A stretch of DNA of 64,000 nt from Leucobacter chromiiresistens (GTDB lineage Bacteria; Actinomycetota; Actinomycetes; Actinomycetales; Microbacteriaceae): NCBI RefSeq assembly GCF_900102345.1, contig NZ_FNKB01000001.1:2666001-2730000 (forward strand), read 5' to 3'. Positions 17,268 to 25,903 of the stretch are shown here, piece by piece. Under the pieces are notes generated by a model. The model was not told the DNA's origin. It searched no databases and saw only the letters and a program-made list of their open reading frames with translations. Numbering within the stretch: the stretch's first letter is position 1; each line of letters begins with the position of its first letter. The position numbers were made by a program, and so were the translations under genes.

Positions 17268-17359
17268 GCATTCCCCTGTTCAATGGCGACCGAAGCGTAC
17301 GCCCGGACGCGGCGCTGCTTGGAGTTGCCGGCGGGCTGCACCGCGGTGCGCGTGGCGAA

Positions 17360-17388
17360 TCGACCGAGTCGACGCGCATGCATACCCT
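17360..17388 (+). promoter_or_regulatory. Probable leaderless promoter of the phosphotransferase-like gene
   Basis: TCGACC (17360-17365, 4/6 to TTGACA) and TACCCT (17383-17388) are 17 nt apart. The -10 ends 6 nt before the ATG at 17395, which has no Shine-Dalgarno sequence. Confidence 0.55.
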
Positions 17389-17394
17389 GAGTAC

Positions 17395-18684
17395 ATGGCC
17401 AGCATTCCTTTCACCTTAGCCGCGCTCTCGACCTCCGCGGTGCCCGGGCTGGTCGTGTTCGGAGTCCGCGAACACGAGAGCGACGATGCGTTCGTGTCGG
17501 CAGTGATCGCCGCGGAGGGCGACGACCTGCTCGTCCGGGTTCCGCGCACCCAGCAGGCCGAGGTGCAGCAGTCGGCGGAGCTGCTCGGGCTCGCCGCCCT
17601 CACCGAGGGGCCGCGGAGCCGCCTCCCCTTCACCGCGCCGACCGCACTCGGCATGACCCGTGCGGGCGAGACGCGAGCCGTGGTCACCACGTTCCTCGAC
17701 GGAGCCCGGTTCGAGGCGTCCGATCTCACCGACGATGCGATTCTGCTGCAGCCGCTCGCGGAGGCGATCGCGGCCATCCACGACCTTCCCCTCACCGTCG
17801 CGCAGCACGGCGGGCTGCCGGTGCGATCCGCGCAGGATCTGCGGGTGCTGGCGACCCGCCTCGTCGATCGCGCCGATGCGACGCGACTCCTCCCCGAGAC
17901 GGTGCGCCGTCGCTGGACGCACGTGCTCGAGACGGCGGACCTCTGGGATTTCTCCCCGACGATGGTGCACGGCTCGCTCGACGCCGAGCAGATCCGCGTG
18001 GAGGAGGGCGCGATCACCGCCGTCCTGGGCTGGTCGGAGTTCGGCATCGGCGACCCGGCCGCTGATCTCGCCTGGCTCCTCGCCGCCGGCACGGAGGTGC
18101 TCGACGGCGTGATCGCGCGGTACGCCCGGGCGCGCAACAGCGAATCCCTCTCGCACCTGCGCGCGCGGGCGGCGCTGTACCACGAGCTCGAGGTGGCTCG
18201 GTGGCTGCTGCACGGCACCGAGACGCACGACCAGGCCGTCATCGACGATGCGGTCGCGATGCTCGACCGCATGGTGGGCACGGGCGGCGCCCTCGGCGCG
18301 GCGTTCACCGAGGCGGTGGCGGCCGCGCCGCTGAGCTCGGCCGAGGTCGTCGCGCTGCTCGAGCAGACGCCGCAGATCGACGACGTGCAGTCCGACACCG
18401 CCGCGTTCGAGGGACTCGACGAGGATCGCATGTTCGGGGTGGACACCGACTTCATCGAGCCCCTTCCCGAGAGCGCCGGAGGTGCCGATGGAAATAATGG
18501 CGCGCACGACACGGGACGGGACGCCCCGGGTGCGCCCACCGATGCGGAGGCGACCGACGTCATCGACCCGCTGACCGATGACGTCGGGGCTGCCGCCGAC
18601 GACCGCGGGGGCCGGCCGGACCGCGCGGAGCAGCTCACCGAGCCGATCGCGGAGGAGGACCTCCCTCCGCACCCGCGCCGGTGA
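17395..18684 (+). CDS. Phosphotransferase (APH/CHK)-like protein with degenerate active site
   Basis: The 429-residue protein has the aminoglycoside/macrolide phosphotransferase fold over about residues 1-320, including VVTTFLDGARFE, VHGSLDAEQIRV and FGIGDPAADLAWLL. The catalytic HGDxxxxN loop reads H192-G-S194-L-D-A-E-Q199. The metal-binding Asp of the DFG-like loop is replaced (LGW at 211-213 where IDW is usual). Both changes suggest a pseudokinase or an altered function, so automatic labels as macrolide phosphotransferase should be distrusted. An acidic, low-complexity tail (about 350-429) follows. The gene's last 50 bp overlap the convergent adnB gene. A TACCCT hexamer 6 nt before ATG suggests a leaderless mRNA. 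Confidence 0.8.
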   Translation: MASIPFTLAALSTSAVPGLVVFGVREHESDDAFVSAVIAAEGDDLLVRVPRTQQAEVQQSAELLGLAALTEGPRSRLPFTAPTALGMTRAGETRAVVTTFLDGARFEASDLTDDAILLQPLAEAIAAIHDLPLTVAQHGGLPVRSAQDLRVLATRLVDRADATRLLPETVRRRWTHVLETADLWDFSPTMVHGSLDAEQIRVEEGAITAVLGWSEFGIGDPAADLAWLLAAGTEVLDGVIARYARARNSESLSHLRARAALYHELEVARWLLHGTETHDQAVIDDAVAMLDRMVGTGGALGAAFTEAVAAAPLSSAEVVALLEQTPQIDDVQSDTAAFEGLDEDRMFGVDTDFIEPLPESAGGADGNNGAHDTGRDAPGAPTDAEATDVIDPLTDDVGAAADDRGGRPDRAEQLTEPIAEEDLPPHPRR

Positions 18685-21600
18685 GTCTCGCTGCGGCGGA
18701 TCGCCACACCTCCTCGAGTTCGTGGAGGCTGCGCGGCGCACGACCCGCGAGCTCGACTCCCTCGGCGACGTAGAACAGCGACACGTCGATGCGGTCGGCC
18801 GGAACGCCCGCCCACTGCGAGTAGGCGTGCCGGTAGAGGTCGAGCTGGAAGAACCGCGACTCGCGTTCCGCGTCGGTGCGCGGGGCGCGGCCTGATTTCC
18901 AGTCGACGATCTCGAACCTGCCGTCGCCGCCGCGGTAGACGGCATCGAGTTTGCAGACGAGGGTGCGGCCGGCGAACGGCAGCGTCACCTCCTGCTCCAC
19001 CGCGATCGGCTGACGGTCCGCCCACCGGGAGCGCTCGAAGCGCTCGATGAGCGGCGCGAGCTCGGCAGCATCCGACGCGAGGTCGTCGTGCGGAGTCGCG
19101 TCGACCGCCTCCGGGGAGCCCGCCCACTGGGGATCGTCGAACGCGGCGAGCGGCAGCTCGGTGCCGCGGGCGGTCGTCGCCCGTCGTTCCACCCACTCGT
19201 GGAAGCGGTTGCCCACTCGGGTGCGGCGGAAGGGACGCTGCGGCACCGGCCGCAGACGCGCGCGCTCGGCGGCGACCGGATCTTCGACGAACTCGTGGAA
19301 CGTCGACGCGGTGAGCCGATCGGGCAGGTCGCCGGGCGCGCCAGCGGCCGCACCCGCCTCGCCCGAGCGTGCGCTGCGCTCGGCGAGCAGCAGGCGCACG
19401 GCCTCGTCGAGCGGGGCGGCCTCGTCGCGCGCGTCGGCCCCGTCGCGCGCTTCGGCCTCTTCGCGCGCGTCGATCGCCCGTCGCACGGTCTCGGCCGCCC
19501 GCAGCACGGCCTTCGAGCGCGCGCCGAGCGGGTCGAGCGGCCACTCGAGCGTGAGCTCGTCGCGCTCCGACGGGTCGGCGTCGTGGGCGCTCACCCCGGG
19601 CAGCCCGGAGATGACGCCCGCCTCCTCGAGCTCGGTCAGGAACACCGAGGGCACGCGAGCCCGCGTCTGGCCGCCCCAGAACGACCCGGTCAGCAGGAGC
19701 CGGCCGGCCGATCGCGTCACGGCGACGTACGCGAGCCGCCGCTCCTCCTCCTGGTGCCGGGCCTGCAGCGCCGCGCGATACTCGGCGATGCGATCCCGCA
19801 GCTCCTGCTGGGTCTCGGCGATGCGCCAGTTGAGCGCGGGGCGCGAGGCCGCGTCGCCGCGGAGCTCGTCGGGCAGCTGCCCCGTGCGCAGCCAGCCGGC
19901 GCCGGCGCGCGCCTGTCCGGGGAACTCCCCGGCCACGAGTCTCGGCACGACGACGAGGTCCCATTCGAGCCCCTTCGACCCGTGCGCGGTGATCAGCTGC
20001 ACCGTGCCCGGGGCGGGTTCGGCCACGTGCTCGGCCGCTTCGTCGGCCTCCATGGCGCGCTCGATCCATTCGAGCAGCGAGGGCAGGGTGCCCTCGGCGT
20101 CGACGGCGAGATACGACTCCACCAGGTCGGTGAAGGCATCGAGATTGGCGTGAGCGGCCGAGCTTCCCGCGAGCTCGCGCGCCTCGTTGGCGTCGAGCTC
20201 GATGTCGATGCGCAGAGCCTGCACCGTCGCGCCGATGAGCTCGGGGATGCTCCCGCCCACCCCCTGCCGCAGACCGGCGAGCATGCGTCCCGCTTCGCGG
20301 AGCCGGTGCCGGCCCGTCTCCGAGATCGAGGCGAGCGCGCGGTGCCCGAGATCGCGCATTCCCGCGAGCTGATCGAGCGCGTCGATCAGCGTGACCCTGC
20401 GGTCGGGGTCGGGCAGCACGCGGTCGGGCGCCCGATCCTCCGCCGAGAGCGGGCGCTGCGCGACGTCCCGCTCCCCGAACCAGCGAGCGGCGTCGCGCAG
20501 GCCCGAGATGTCGGCGACGCCGAGGCGGAAGCGCGGACCGGCGAGCAGCCGGATGAGGTCGCCGCCCGCATCGGCATACCAGAGGCACCGGAGCGCGCTC
20601 ACGACGTCGGTCACCTCGGGGGTCGTGAGGAGGCCGCCGAGCCCCACGATGCGTGCGGGCACCCCGGCATCTGCGAGGGCCGCCGCGAACGCGGCCATCT
20701 GGCCCCGGGTGCGGAAGATCACGGCGGCGGTCGGCAGCTCCCCGCGTTCGGCGCGGAACCGCTCCCGCGCCTCGCGCATCCACTCCGCCACGGCGATGCG
20801 CTCCTCGTGCACGGTCTCGGGGTAGCACCACTCCACGCTCCCGGCGAGCGCTCCGGGGCGCGGCGACAGCTGCGGAACGTCGATGGCGGCGTCCGCGGCG
20901 AGCGGCGCCGCGATGGTGTTCGCCGCGGCGAGCACGCTGCCGGGGTTGCGCCAGCTCGTCGACAGGGTCAGCGTCGCGGGCGGCGTGCCGGGCCCGTTCG
21001 CGGTGCGGCCCGCACCCGCGGCGGCGTCCGAGCCCCCGCCCGAGTCGCGCCGGCGCCCGGCGAAGTCCGCGTGGAACGACTGCAGCCCCTCCGCAGAGGC
21101 ACCGCGCCAGCCGTAGATCGACTGGTGCGGATCCCCCACCGCCATCACGGACCCCCCAGCGAAGATGCGCGAGAGGAACCGCGTCTGCCCGACGGACGTG
21201 TCCTGCACCTCGTCGAGCAGCACGACGCGATGTCTGCGGCGCAGCGCGTTGCGGGCGTTCGGCGACGCATCGAGCGCCGACGTCGCGAGCGCGAGCTGGT
21301 CGGGGAACTCGATGACCCCTCGACGCTGCTTCTCCTGCGCGTAGGCGCGGGCGAGGCGGGTGATCAGCGGCGTCTCGGCGAGGCTCGCCACGGCGTCGCG
21401 CACGGGCGCGTACTGCTTGCCGCTCGGCGTTCCTCCGAGTTCCTTCTCGTTGTAGGGCAGGTGCTGCACGCGCGAGAACTCGGAGACGATGCGGTCGACG
21501 CGGTCGAGCGAGGTCAGATGGTCGGAGACCGCGTGATCGAGCCCGAGCATGTGCCGGATCAGCTCGGGAACGCGCAGTTCGCTCTCGACGAGGCCGGGAT

Positions 21601-22162
21601 CGTCGCTCGCGAGGAGCACCTCGCGAGCGATGCGCCATGCGGTCGCGGTGTCGATGACGGCCGCTCCGGGGGCGACGCCGGCGGCGATGCCGAACTCCTG
21701 GAGCACGCCGGCGGCGAATGCGTTGTACGTGCTCACATCGGGCACGTCGAGACCGTCGGAGAGCATCTCGCGCAGCTCCTCCGAGCGCCGCAGCTCCGCC
21801 TGCTCGAGCGCCCCGCGCTCGGCGGCGTCGCCGAGCCGGTCGGCGAAGTCGGAGAGCCGGCCCGAGATGCGTTCGCGCAGCTCGCCGGCGGCCTTGCGGG
21901 TGAACGTGAGCCCGAGCACCTCGTCGGGCGCCGCGAGCCCGTTGGCGACGAGCCAGACGACCCGGTTCGCCATGGTCTCGGTCTTGCCGCTCCCCGCACC
22001 CGCGACGACGAGCGCGGTGCTGCCGAGCGGGTGCTCGATGACGGCCCGCTGCTCCGCCGTGGGGGTGAGCGGAGCGGCGGGCGGCACGGCGAGGATCTCC
22101 GCGATGCGGGCCGCCGAGAAGATCGGTCGGCGCGGTCGCGGCTCGGGCTGCGCGCCGCTCAT
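18635..22162 (-). CDS. adnB: AdnB-like helicase-nuclease subunit (UvrD helicase plus PD-(D/E)XK nuclease)
   Basis: This 1175-residue protein combines an N-terminal SF1A motor with a C-terminal RecB-type nuclease. Visible motifs include Walker A VVAGAGSGKTETMANR, LTFTRKAAGELRER, VVLLDEVQDTSVGQ, GDPHQSIYGWRGA, LSTSWRNP, ITAHGSKGLEWDLV and LAYVAVTRSAGRLL. The nuclease signature is FEIVDWKSGRAP, followed by FFQLDLYRHAY. With AdnA it should resect double-strand breaks for recombination, as known for mycobacterial AdnAB. The ATG at 22162 is set by the ATGA overlap with adnA. A linker rich in Glu/Ala/Arg (about 930-990) makes it longer than mycobacterial AdnB. Its 3' end overlaps the convergent pseudokinase gene by 50 bp. 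Confidence 0.9.
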   Translation of the reverse strand: MSGAQPEPRPRRPIFSAARIAEILAVPPAAPLTPTAEQRAVIEHPLGSTALVVAGAGSGKTETMANRVVWLVANGLAAPDEVLGLTFTRKAAGELRERISGRLSDFADRLGDAAERGALEQAELRRSEELREMLSDGLDVPDVSTYNAFAAGVLQEFGIAAGVAPGAAVIDTATAWRIAREVLLASDDPGLVESELRVPELIRHMLGLDHAVSDHLTSLDRVDRIVSEFSRVQHLPYNEKELGGTPSGKQYAPVRDAVASLAETPLITRLARAYAQEKQRRGVIEFPDQLALATSALDASPNARNALRRRHRVVLLDEVQDTSVGQTRFLSRIFAGGSVMAVGDPHQSIYGWRGASAEGLQSFHADFAGRRRDSGGGSDAAAGAGRTANGPGTPPATLTLSTSWRNPGSVLAAANTIAAPLAADAAIDVPQLSPRPGALAGSVEWCYPETVHEERIAVAEWMREARERFRAERGELPTAAVIFRTRGQMAAFAAALADAGVPARIVGLGGLLTTPEVTDVVSALRCLWYADAGGDLIRLLAGPRFRLGVADISGLRDAARWFGERDVAQRPLSAEDRAPDRVLPDPDRRVTLIDALDQLAGMRDLGHRALASISETGRHRLREAGRMLAGLRQGVGGSIPELIGATVQALRIDIELDANEARELAGSSAAHANLDAFTDLVESYLAVDAEGTLPSLLEWIERAMEADEAAEHVAEPAPGTVQLITAHGSKGLEWDLVVVPRLVAGEFPGQARAGAGWLRTGQLPDELRGDAASRPALNWRIAETQQELRDRIAEYRAALQARHQEEERRLAYVAVTRSAGRLLLTGSFWGGQTRARVPSVFLTELEEAGVISGLPGVSAHDADPSERDELTLEWPLDPLGARSKAVLRAAETVRRAIDAREEAEARDGADARDEAAPLDEAVRLLLAERSARSGEAGAAAGAPGDLPDRLTASTFHEFVEDPVAAERARLRPVPQRPFRRTRVGNRFHEWVERRATTARGTELPLAAFDDPQWAGSPEAVDATPHDDLASDAAELAPLIERFERSRWADRQPIAVEQEVTLPFAGRTLVCKLDAVYRGGDGRFEIVDWKSGRAPRTDAERESRFFQLDLYRHAYSQWAGVPADRIDVSLFYVAEGVELAGRAPRSLHELEEVWRSAAARLTGAGAEGGPPPRSAR

Positions 22163-25100
22163 GCGACGCTCACCGGCGGGATCACGTGCAGGCGGCAGTC
22201 GCCCGGCTGGTGGGGGTCGGAGCAGTGGTGCTCGATGCGCGCAGTGAACGCCCCGCCGGCCATCACCGCCGCGACCTTCGACACGCGTGCGAGGAACGCC
22301 TCGCGCGCCTCGTCGGAGAGCGGCTGCTGCACGCGCTCGACGAACCCCGCGCCCTTCACCGCGTCGGGGTGCACGTAGAGCAGACGCGCGCCGCCGCTCG
22401 TCCGCCCGGTCTCGCCGTGTTCGTCGGCGGGCGCCGGGTCGCGCTGCGGTTCGGGCTGCGAGTGGCCCCGCGGGCCGCCCGACTCCTGCGACGCGATGTC
22501 GAACGCCCCGAGCATCACTCCGATCTGGTAGGCCTGCAGCTGGGCGTGCTCCTCGGCCGCCGCCTTGCTCGGCGGAGTGCGCCCCGTCTTGAGGTCGAGC
22601 ACGGTCACCTCCTGCTCCCCGGATCGGTTCGTGCGCTGCTCGAGTCGATCGGCGACGCCGCGCAGCTCGGCTCGGTCGACGGTCGCGCGGAACACCGCCT
22701 CCCGGCCGAGCAGCGTGCGATCGGAGCCGTCGAATTCTCGCAGGTAGTCGGCGAGGCCCGCGGCCATCGCGCGGGCGAGCCTGCGGGTCCGCTCGGCCTC
22801 CCAGTCGGCGGCGAACGGCAGCTTGCCCCACTCCTGCTCCACGATCGAGAGGAGGTGCTCGGGGTCGGGGCGCGTCGCCGTCTCGAACGCGTGGTGAAGC
22901 AGCGTGCCGAGGCTCGCCTGCACGCTCCCGGCGCCGCCGCCGAGACTCGACACGACCCAGTCGAGGGGGCAGTTCACCGCTCGCTCGAGCTGCGAGGGGC
23001 TCACGCTGACCCGCGCCTCCGGGTCGCCCGCGAGATCGATGAGCGGAGCGGAGGTGCTCGGCGGCAGCACGCCGTACCAGTCGTCGGGGTGGGCTCCGGG
23101 CACGTTCGCCCGGGCCAGGGCGACGAGCGCCGCTACGGCGCCCGCGTCGCCGGGGTCGCGCACCGCTCGGCGCCGCATGGCGGCGACCTGGCCGCGCAGG
23201 GTGAGCCTCGCACTCGGAAGCGAGGCGACGGCGTGCTCGCGGCCGAGCCCGAAGAAGGCGCTGGGGTGCTGCTGCTCGTCGGCGACGGCCACGACGAGCA
23301 GCTCCTCGCGGGCTCGCGAGCAGCTCTGCGCGAAGAGCCGCAGCTCGTCGTGCAGCGTGTCGCGCCGGGAGGGCGGTTGCGCCGAGCCGCCGCGCAGCCA
23401 GCGCTCGAGCGCTGTGGTGCCGACGAGCGAGCCGCGCGAGCGCAGGTTCGGCCAGGCGCCGTCTTGCACGCCGACGATCGCCACCACCTCGAACTCGCGG
23501 CCGAGCGCTCCCTGGGGCGTCGTCACGGTGACGGTCGACCGCGCGCCGCGACGCGCCAGCGAGTCCTCGGGCACGGCGCTCTCGAGCAGGTCGGCGAGCA
23601 GCGCCTCGATCGTCTGCGCGCTGTCCTGCTCCTCATGACGCTGCAGGGCGAAGAACAGCCCCATCACGGCGTCGAGCGAGCGACTCGCCTCGTCGGCGCG
23701 CGCTCCTCGACCCGACAGCGCCTCCTCCTGCCAGTGCGCGGCGAGACGCGTGCCGTCCCAGAGCGCCCAGAGGGTTTCGCGCGGGGTGCCTCCCGCGGCA
23801 CGCGCGCGCTCCGCCGCCTGCAGCACCACACCGATCCGGCGCAGCACCCGGCCGCCGGCGCTGTCGATCACCGGGGTCGCGCCGGGGAAGGCGACGGCCT
23901 CGACCACGAGCTCGTCGATGCTCACCGGGTCGCGCTCCGCGGCGGCGGCGGCGCGCCGCTCGTGCAGCACGAGCGCGCCGCGAAGCCGGCGCACCGCGAC
24001 GGGGTCGAGCCGGCCCACCGCCCCTCCGGCGATCTGCAGAATCTCCTGCGCCGAGAGCGGCGCGATGCCGAGCGCGTGCTGCAGCATGCGGATCAGCTCG
24101 CGCACGACCCGGTGCTCGCGCAGCACGATGCCGCCCGCCGCCACACCGGTGGGCACCTGGTGCACGGCGAGGGCGCGCGCGATGCGCACGGCCTCCCCGC
24201 GACTACGGCAGATCACCGCCATCCGGTCCCAGGCCACGGGCTCTCCTCCGCCGAGGCCGAGGTTGCGGGCGCGGAAGCGGTGGGCGATGACGCCCAGCTG
24301 CTCGGCCGACGACGTCACGCGGGCGAACTGCACGGCCTCGCCGCGCGCCGCGACCGCAGCGCGCTCGGCCGACGCCTGCGCGGCTCGGTGCGCGCCGGTG
24401 CCCGACGCCCCGATGCGCCGGGTGAGGTCGTGCACGAGGCCGCGCACCTCGGCGCCGTACCGGTGCACCTCCTCGAGCGTGACGAGCGCCTCCCCCGCCG
24501 CTTCGACGCGTCGACCCGCCGAGGCGGGCAGACGGCGCACCAACTCGCGCACGACGCCCGAGAGCACGCCGGTGCGCTCACCCTGGAAGGACCCCGTCGC
24601 GATGTCGGGATCGCCGAACACCCGGATGCGGCTCCCCACCGCGGCGCACGCCGCGAGGAGGGCCAGCGCCCCCTCGCCCAGCTCTTGGGCGTCGTCGACG
24701 AGGATGAGCCGCGGCACCGCGAACCCGTCGCCCGGCACGGCGTCCGAGCGGGCCCCGTGCTCACGCACGGCGTCACCCGCGGCGCGCAGGATCGCGCTCG
24801 GGCTGAGTTCGCCCGGACGCACGGCTGCGGCACGCGCCGCAGCCGCATCGACGATCGTGAGCGCCGCGATCCAGTGGGCGACGAGCGGGTCGGAGGGCCC
24901 CTCCGCCGCAGCACGGGCCGCAGCCTCCGCGCGCGCCTCCGCGACCTCGCCCGCGAGGCCCTGCGGCGAACGACCGAAGTCGTCGACGACGCGCCAGAGA
25001 TCGCGCAGCTCGGCGCGGAACGCCGCCGTCGCCAGCACCTCGGGTGTGATGCCGGCGTCTCGGGCGAGCGCAGTCGCGCCCTCCTCGGCGATCACATCGG

Positions 25101-25452
25101 CGAGGAGCTCGTCCTGCACGGTGCCCGTGAGCAGTCGCGGGGCGTCGGCGCCCACCAGGGCTCGCTCCCGCGAGAGGATCGCGAAGCCGAGCGACGCCGC
25201 CGTGCGCACCGGCGTGCCGCCGATCGCCCGCCCGATCGCCCGCTCGATCCGTGCGCGCAGGTCGGCCGCGGCCAGACGATTCGGGGCGAGCGCGATCACG
25301 TCCTGCTCGCCCCAGCCGGGCCGGTCGATCGCGCGTCGGAACGTCTCGACGAGCACGCGGGTCTTGCCGCTCCCCGGCGCCCCGAGCACGCGGCCGTGCG
25401 CGTCGACGTCGAGGGCGAGGGCCCCCTCTTGCGATCGGTCGAATGAGCTCAT
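22159..25452 (-). CDS. adnA: AdnA-like helicase-nuclease subunit
   Basis: The 1097-residue protein is the partner of AdnB. It has an intact Walker A (VLGAPGSGKTRVLVETF, about 22-38), a degenerate motif II (LILVDDAQELGEGALAL), a second-half motor (VTTPQGALGREFEVVAIV) and a C-terminal PD-(D/E)XK nuclease (VTVLDLKTGRTPPS, then QLQAYQIG). Cysteines at NCPLDWVV and at HHCSDPHQPGDC near the end could form a metal or Fe-S site; this is an inference. It precedes adnB with a 4-bp ATGA overlap. The start has no Shine-Dalgarno sequence but TAGGCT ends 6 nt upstream, suggesting a leaderless adnAB message. Confidence 0.88.
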   Translation of the reverse strand: MSSFDRSQEGALALDVDAHGRVLGAPGSGKTRVLVETFRRAIDRPGWGEQDVIALAPNRLAAADLRARIERAIGRAIGGTPVRTAASLGFAILSRERALVGADAPRLLTGTVQDELLADVIAEEGATALARDAGITPEVLATAAFRAELRDLWRVVDDFGRSPQGLAGEVAEARAEAAARAAAEGPSDPLVAHWIAALTIVDAAAARAAAVRPGELSPSAILRAAGDAVREHGARSDAVPGDGFAVPRLILVDDAQELGEGALALLAACAAVGSRIRVFGDPDIATGSFQGERTGVLSGVVRELVRRLPASAGRRVEAAGEALVTLEEVHRYGAEVRGLVHDLTRRIGASGTGAHRAAQASAERAAVAARGEAVQFARVTSSAEQLGVIAHRFRARNLGLGGGEPVAWDRMAVICRSRGEAVRIARALAVHQVPTGVAAGGIVLREHRVVRELIRMLQHALGIAPLSAQEILQIAGGAVGRLDPVAVRRLRGALVLHERRAAAAAERDPVSIDELVVEAVAFPGATPVIDSAGGRVLRRIGVVLQAAERARAAGGTPRETLWALWDGTRLAAHWQEEALSGRGARADEASRSLDAVMGLFFALQRHEEQDSAQTIEALLADLLESAVPEDSLARRGARSTVTVTTPQGALGREFEVVAIVGVQDGAWPNLRSRGSLVGTTALERWLRGGSAQPPSRRDTLHDELRLFAQSCSRAREELLVVAVADEQQHPSAFFGLGREHAVASLPSARLTLRGQVAAMRRRAVRDPGDAGAVAALVALARANVPGAHPDDWYGVLPPSTSAPLIDLAGDPEARVSVSPSQLERAVNCPLDWVVSSLGGGAGSVQASLGTLLHHAFETATRPDPEHLLSIVEQEWGKLPFAADWEAERTRRLARAMAAGLADYLREFDGSDRTLLGREAVFRATVDRAELRGVADRLEQRTNRSGEQEVTVLDLKTGRTPPSKAAAEEHAQLQAYQIGVMLGAFDIASQESGGPRGHSQPEPQRDPAPADEHGETGRTSGGARLLYVHPDAVKGAGFVERVQQPLSDEAREAFLARVSKVAAVMAGGAFTARIEHHCSDPHQPGDCRLHVIPPVSVA

Positions 25453-25458
25453 GCCGTC

Positions 25459-25464
25459 AGCCTA
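25459..25464 (-). promoter_or_regulatory. -10 element, probable leaderless promoter of adnAB
   Basis: TAGGCT on the minus strand ends 6 nt before the adnA ATG (25452). Confidence 0.55.
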
Positions 25465-25568
25465 CTGACGGCCGCCGACACGGCAGCTCGCGCGGCGGAG
25501 CGACCCTCGCCCCGTGCGCTGCTGGCGAACGGAGCCGCTCCCGCCGACGGGCGGGCAGGCAGCAGCCG

Positions 25569-25574
25569 TAGACT
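25569..25574 (+). promoter_or_regulatory. -10 element of the DUF3107 gene
   Basis: TAGACT lies 49 nt before the GTG start, leaving a short leader that carries a good CAGGAGG ribosome-binding site. The -35 is not clear. Confidence 0.45.
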
Positions 25575-25623
25575 CGACACCGACTCGACCCGTGGCCCAG
25601 CGCCACCGACTTCAGGAGGCCCC

Positions 25624-25848
25624 GTGGAAATCCGCATCGGCATCAAGCATTCGCCCCGCGAGCTCGCGTTCGACACCGATTCGAGCGCTGCAGAGGTGCG
25701 CGGCGTCGTCGAAGAAGCCGTCTCGAACGGCGCCGCGCTCATCACGCTCTCCGACGTGAAGGGCCACCAGTACCTCGTGCACACCGACGCGATCCTGTAC
25801 GTCGAGCTCGGCGGCGAGGGCGGCCGGAAGGTCGGCTTCATCAGCTGA
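25624..25848 (+). CDS. DUF3107 family small protein
   Basis: This 74-residue conserved actinobacterial protein belongs to the family of the mycobacterial TB9.4 antigen (Rv3208A as I recall). It starts at GTG after CAGGAGG. Recognisable blocks are EIRIGIKHSPRELAFDTDSS and VKGHQYLVHTDAILYVELG. No catalytic motif is visible and its function is unknown. It sits between adnAB and coaBC and ends in a strong bidirectional terminator. Confidence 0.92.
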   Translation: MEIRIGIKHSPRELAFDTDSSAAEVRGVVEEAVSNGAALITLSDVKGHQYLVHTDAILYVELGGEGGRKVGFIS

Positions 25849-25860
25849 ACGGCGCCACAC

Positions 25861-25901
25861 GACGCGGCCCCGCGCTCCCCATCGGAGCGCGGGGCCGCGT
25901 C
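25861..25901. terminator. Bidirectional terminator between DUF3107 and coaBC
   Basis: A perfect 18-bp stem (25861-25878 and 25884-25901) with a 5-nt loop fills most of the gap between the convergent stop codons at 25848 and 25904. Confidence 0.85.
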
Positions 25902-25903
25902 GT

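Noticed and set aside
17395..18684. Macrolide resistance phosphotransferase.
   Set aside because: The catalytic Asp and Asn and the DFG-type Asp are missing, so resistance by phosphorylation is unlikely.
17280..21638. A minus-strand open frame of more than 1400 codons overlapping the pseudokinase and adnB genes.
   Set aside because: Its translation is Arg/Ala/Gly-rich low complexity with no motifs, as expected for an off-frame shadow in 70% G+C DNA; adnB in another frame has full helicase and nuclease motifs.
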